DNA of 64,000 nucleotides from Amyloporia xantha (lineage: Eukaryota > Basidiomycota > Agaricomycetes > Polyporales > Adustoporiaceae), in assembly GCA_036971615.1 (NCBI GenBank), contig JAYKKR010000001.1, positions 1,860,001-1,924,000 of the forward strand, read 5' to 3'. Below the pieces are notes generated by a model. The model made no database searches. It had not been told where the DNA came from and worked only from the letters and a program-made list of their open reading frames with translations. Positions 61,323 to 64,000 of this stretch are shown piece by piece. Numbering within the stretch: the stretch's first letter is position 1; each line of letters opens with the position of its first letter. Made by a program: the position numbers and the translations under genes.

Positions 61323-61911
61323 CTTGGTTTTAAGGCTCCAACCGTTTAGTTTATGTTTAGCCCAAAAAGGTAATTAAACGGTATATATATAGTAAACTGT
61401 TACAATCTATTTATAAAGGGTAACAGAACCATTTAGTACTTTATAAGAGTATTTTTCAAGTTATAGTGCATGGTATAGCTCAAGGATAGGATGAAGAGAA
61501 ATAATATTATTCTGATTTGAATGTGACAGTGTTAGGGGCAGTGTTTTAAGAAACTTACCACTGAGTGAGTTGAAGTAGCCGACACTTACTGCTACCAAAT
61601 AAGGAAGGCAGGTGGCGCAAACCCCAGTGATACAATGTTGCTGCCTTCACACTTGATGATAGGACTATGCAGCTATCTCTTTGTTACATGTTAGCCAATA
61701 TTAGTCCTGTATCATCATTAAATTAGACCTAAGAAGGTGACTCCATTGCGACAGACATCATAGCTACGTATTGTCTGATAACCATCTATTTACCGTTTAC
61801 AAAACAGTTTACCTAAATTTACCCATTGCTCTAAAGTAAACATATACAGTAAAGGTAAATAACCGTTTATAAAGGGTAAATACACTAAATGGTTGGAGCC
61901 TTACTTGGTTT
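61323..61911. mobile_element. hAT-like MITE C, AT-rich
   Basis: The element is 61331-61903 (573 bp). Inverted ends start TAAGGCTCCAACC (18 of the first 19 bases match), and it is flanked by perfect CTTGGTTT duplications at 61323-61330 and 61904-61911. The interior is AT-rich with many copies of GTAAAC/GTTTAC and GGTAAAT near both ends. No coding frame. The termini differ from MITEs A and B, so it is another family. Confidence 0.88.
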
Positions 61912-62729
61912 GAGATGGCGCTGCTCCGCCCGCCCGAGCCCAAATGACCTTCATTGAGCTTTATTGAGCGAGCTCGAATGTAATGTCTCATTTATGGGAT
62001 CTCATATGAAGATTATTTCGAAAACATGCACCAACGTCACAGAACAAGTATCAGCGCGGTCGTCGTTGGTGTCAATGACACCACGGCCTGGCCTCCGCCC
62101 AAGTAGTGCTGGGTGCACAGATATTTGAGTCAGGTCTCAGTCAACTACGTGTCTAAGTACGGTGAGCCAAATTTTCATACCCTGTTCGAAACACGGCTGA
62201 CAATTGTCAGTCTTCAAATTACGGAGGGCCAATAATAGGTCCACGAGTCGACACGCCCTCAATGAGTAGATCCTGCGAGTCCGTTGTCGGAAGTTTCCTG
62301 CGTCAATTGCAATCTCGAAATATTGCGATAACATTGAGTGACATTGTGACTCATTTTGAGCACGAATTTCCATTACAATTGCCTTATAAAGTCATCACGG
62401 TCATTACAATGGCATTGCAATGGCATTGCAACGGCGTCACAGTGATTGTGATGAATTGCAATCGAGCCGAAATCACTTAGACGTTGAGTGCCATTACAAA
62501 CCATTGCAAACCGGTCTGGAAATCTCCGACAGTCACGTGTCGTAGTCCATGGAGTGTGTACGAACTCGTCTAGCCAATGAAACGCCGGCGCTAACTCATC
62601 TAGCCAATAAAAAGCAGGCACATGATCGGGTAAAGGTTGCGGTTGCAGTGGAGTGGAGCTGATTGGTAAGCATCATACACCGTCTGCAAATTGATAACCA
62701 AATGACAGGTCATTTGGGACTTCCCGCAA
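61912..62729. other. Intergenic, repeat-bearing
   Basis: No gene seen. It includes the CATTACAA/CATTGCAA cluster listed separately and the promoter of RIB7. Confidence 0.4.
62350..62510. repeat. Cluster of CATTACAA/CATTGCAA motifs
   Basis: At least six close copies of CATTRCAA or its complement within 160 bp, including a doubled 11-mer ATGGCATTGCA near 62409-62430. It may be a remnant of a repetitive element or a protein-binding array. Confidence 0.55.
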
Positions 62730-64000
62730 ATGTCGATCACCACCAATGCACTCCCTTCTCCACCCGCTTTCTTGACTGAGGTTTACAACCTCGAGTCAGA
62801 TCCTGCGAGGCCTACTTCATTCTATACAGACGCAGATGCGGAGAATGTATCAACGCCAGTCTCGCCAGATCCCACACGACCATATGTGACTTTGACTTTC
62901 GCCCAGTCTCTGGACGCCAAGATCGCTGGAACAGGCGGGAAGCAGCTTGCGCTCAGCGGGAAGGAGAGTCTAGTGATGACGCACTGGTGGGTAGTCGCGT
63001 GCTATGCATGCGCAGTCCTTGCTCATAAATTCGTGACAATTCTACCATGCCGCGACTAAATTCGTGACAATTCTACCATGCCGCGACTAAATCGAAAGGT
63101 CAGGATGAGGACGATGCACGACGCCATCCTAGTCGGCATTAGTACGGCACTCAGTGACGATCCTCAGCTAAACAGTACGCACATCCGCCATGCATTCTCG
63201 AGCTCACCACCATGTATTGACATCCATATCCAGCACGCCATCTCCCTCCGCTCCCTCTCGGATTCCCGCACAAATACCACTGCCCGAGACCTATCGTACT
63301 CGACTCAGAATTGCGGCTCTCCACAGACTGCAAGCTGTTGAAGAACTACAGAACGGGGTCCGGTAGGCGGCCATGGGTGATCTGCTCGGCGTCTCCGCAG
63401 ATCTCGGATGAGATACGCTCTCAGAGGAAGGAGGCACTACGAAGCGCAGGCGCACACGTTATCGAGGTCACAGGGGATGGTGGTGGGCATTCGAACCACA
63501 CGGGGGCTTCCTTCTAGTTTCTCACCCACACGCGTCCAGGATTTCTCTCTATTCCTCAACTTCTGATGCCATTGCGCGAGCGAGGCATCCGCTCTCTCAT
63601 GGTCGAAGGCGGCGCGAAAGTCATCCAGTCGTTCTTAGCGGCCGCCAAACATACCCCAACCAGTACAGCCGACGACGCGGTCGGGGGCGTGGTGGACACC
63701 ATCATTGTCACCGTCGCACCAATATTTGTCGGGAGGGATGGGACAGGCTATGGGTCGAATTTGGTCTCAACGGAGGTCGGTATCTCATTCGTGTTGGTCT
63801 TCGAAGCGTGGGCTGAGAAAACGTGTCCGAAGCTTCCGGTCCTGCGACATCTCACGACACAGACGTTCGGCCGTGATGTCGTCGTTGCGTTACAGGTACA
63901 GCAATCTCACATCGAATAGTGTAGAATGTGAGTTTGCATATCGACTGAATGTGAGATCTGGCGTACTGACGATACAGGGATCACCCGTCGTCCAAAGTGA
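62730..64000 (+). CDS. RIB7: Riboflavin biosynthesis reductase Rib7, 3' end at window edge
   Basis: It reduces 2,5-diamino-6-ribosylamino-4(3H)-pyrimidinone 5'-phosphate with NADPH, the second step of fungal riboflavin synthesis. It starts MSITTNALPSPPAFLTEVYN. RibD C-terminal reductase blocks follow: YVTLTFAQSLDAKIAG, LSGKESLVMTHW joined to MRTMHDAILVGISTALSDDP, RPIVLDSELRLSTDCKLLKN, RSLMVEGGAKVIQSF and VDTIIVTVAPIFVGRDGTGY, then FGRDVVVALQ. The reading either stops at TAG 63917-63919 without splicing, or takes an intron (63895-63975) and continues past 64000; I lean to the latter. Intron 1 (62986-63103) holds a 31-bp tandem repeat. Family is secure. Confidence 0.9.
63026..63091. repeat. 31-bp tandem repeat in RIB7 intron 1
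   Basis: Two perfect 31-bp copies (63026-63056, 63057-63087) plus the start of a third. They lie wholly inside the intron that joins MTHW to MRTMHDAIL and do not affect coding. Confidence 0.9.

Overview
The window is nuclear DNA of a filamentous basidiomycete, almost certainly an Agaricomycete (mushroom or bracket fungus). The evidence is genes cut by many introns of about 50-65 nt with GT-AG ends, short intergenic gaps, expanded F-box families, and a four-pass membrane protein of a type I know only from Agaricomycetes. No CRISPR, operon or bacterial signal is present. All coordinates come from reading the sequence and splicing by eye. Exon ends are therefore approximate unless stated.

Layout: 1-5.6 kb holds the 5' part of the PI3P 5-kinase gene fab1 (minus), Mediator subunit 11, tubulin-binding cofactor A and a small dsRNA-binding-domain protein. 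An F-box gene at 6.5-7.8 kb has its 3' end replaced by a complete, very young Ty1/copia retrotransposon (7733-13583). The two 304-bp LTRs look identical, the 5-bp target duplication GGTTC is intact, and the primer-binding site matches the anticodon arm of initiator tRNA-Met. The pol gene nevertheless carries an in-frame TGA inside RNase H and a 66-bp in-frame duplication inside the integrase core. From 13.9 to 28 kb the DNA is gene-poor. It holds two paralogous bHLH transcription factor genes about 10 kb apart, the four-TM membrane protein gene between them, and a non-autonomous DNA transposon.

From 28 to 64 kb the DNA is gene-dense and mostly housekeeping: MRH-domain/Atg27-like receptor, complex I 49-kDa subunit, NIF3, glutaredoxin, a CstF-64 relative without RRM, beta-COP, an NCS1 purine-cytosine permease, a convergent pair of F-box paralogues, a kelch protein, a large XPF-like/HhH gene resembling meiotic SHOC1/Zip2, the sphingolipid phospholipase C Isc1, an HSL-type hydrolase, methionine aminopeptidase 2, an unrecognised short ORF, and the riboflavin gene RIB7, which runs to the window edge.

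The most unusual signals are: (i) two microexons in the complex I gene, one of 10 nt and one that appears to be only 2 nt; (ii) the young but damaged copia element that rewrote the end of an F-box protein; (iii) three terminal-inverted-repeat elements with perfect 8-bp target duplications (hAT-like MITEs), one of which sits 58 bp upstream of the ISC1 start codon in a promoter shared with the SHOC1-like gene; (iv) locally duplicated bHLH and F-box gene pairs with conserved intron positions. I did not find a clearly new multi-gene system. No shared pathway links these neighbours beyond divergent promoters.
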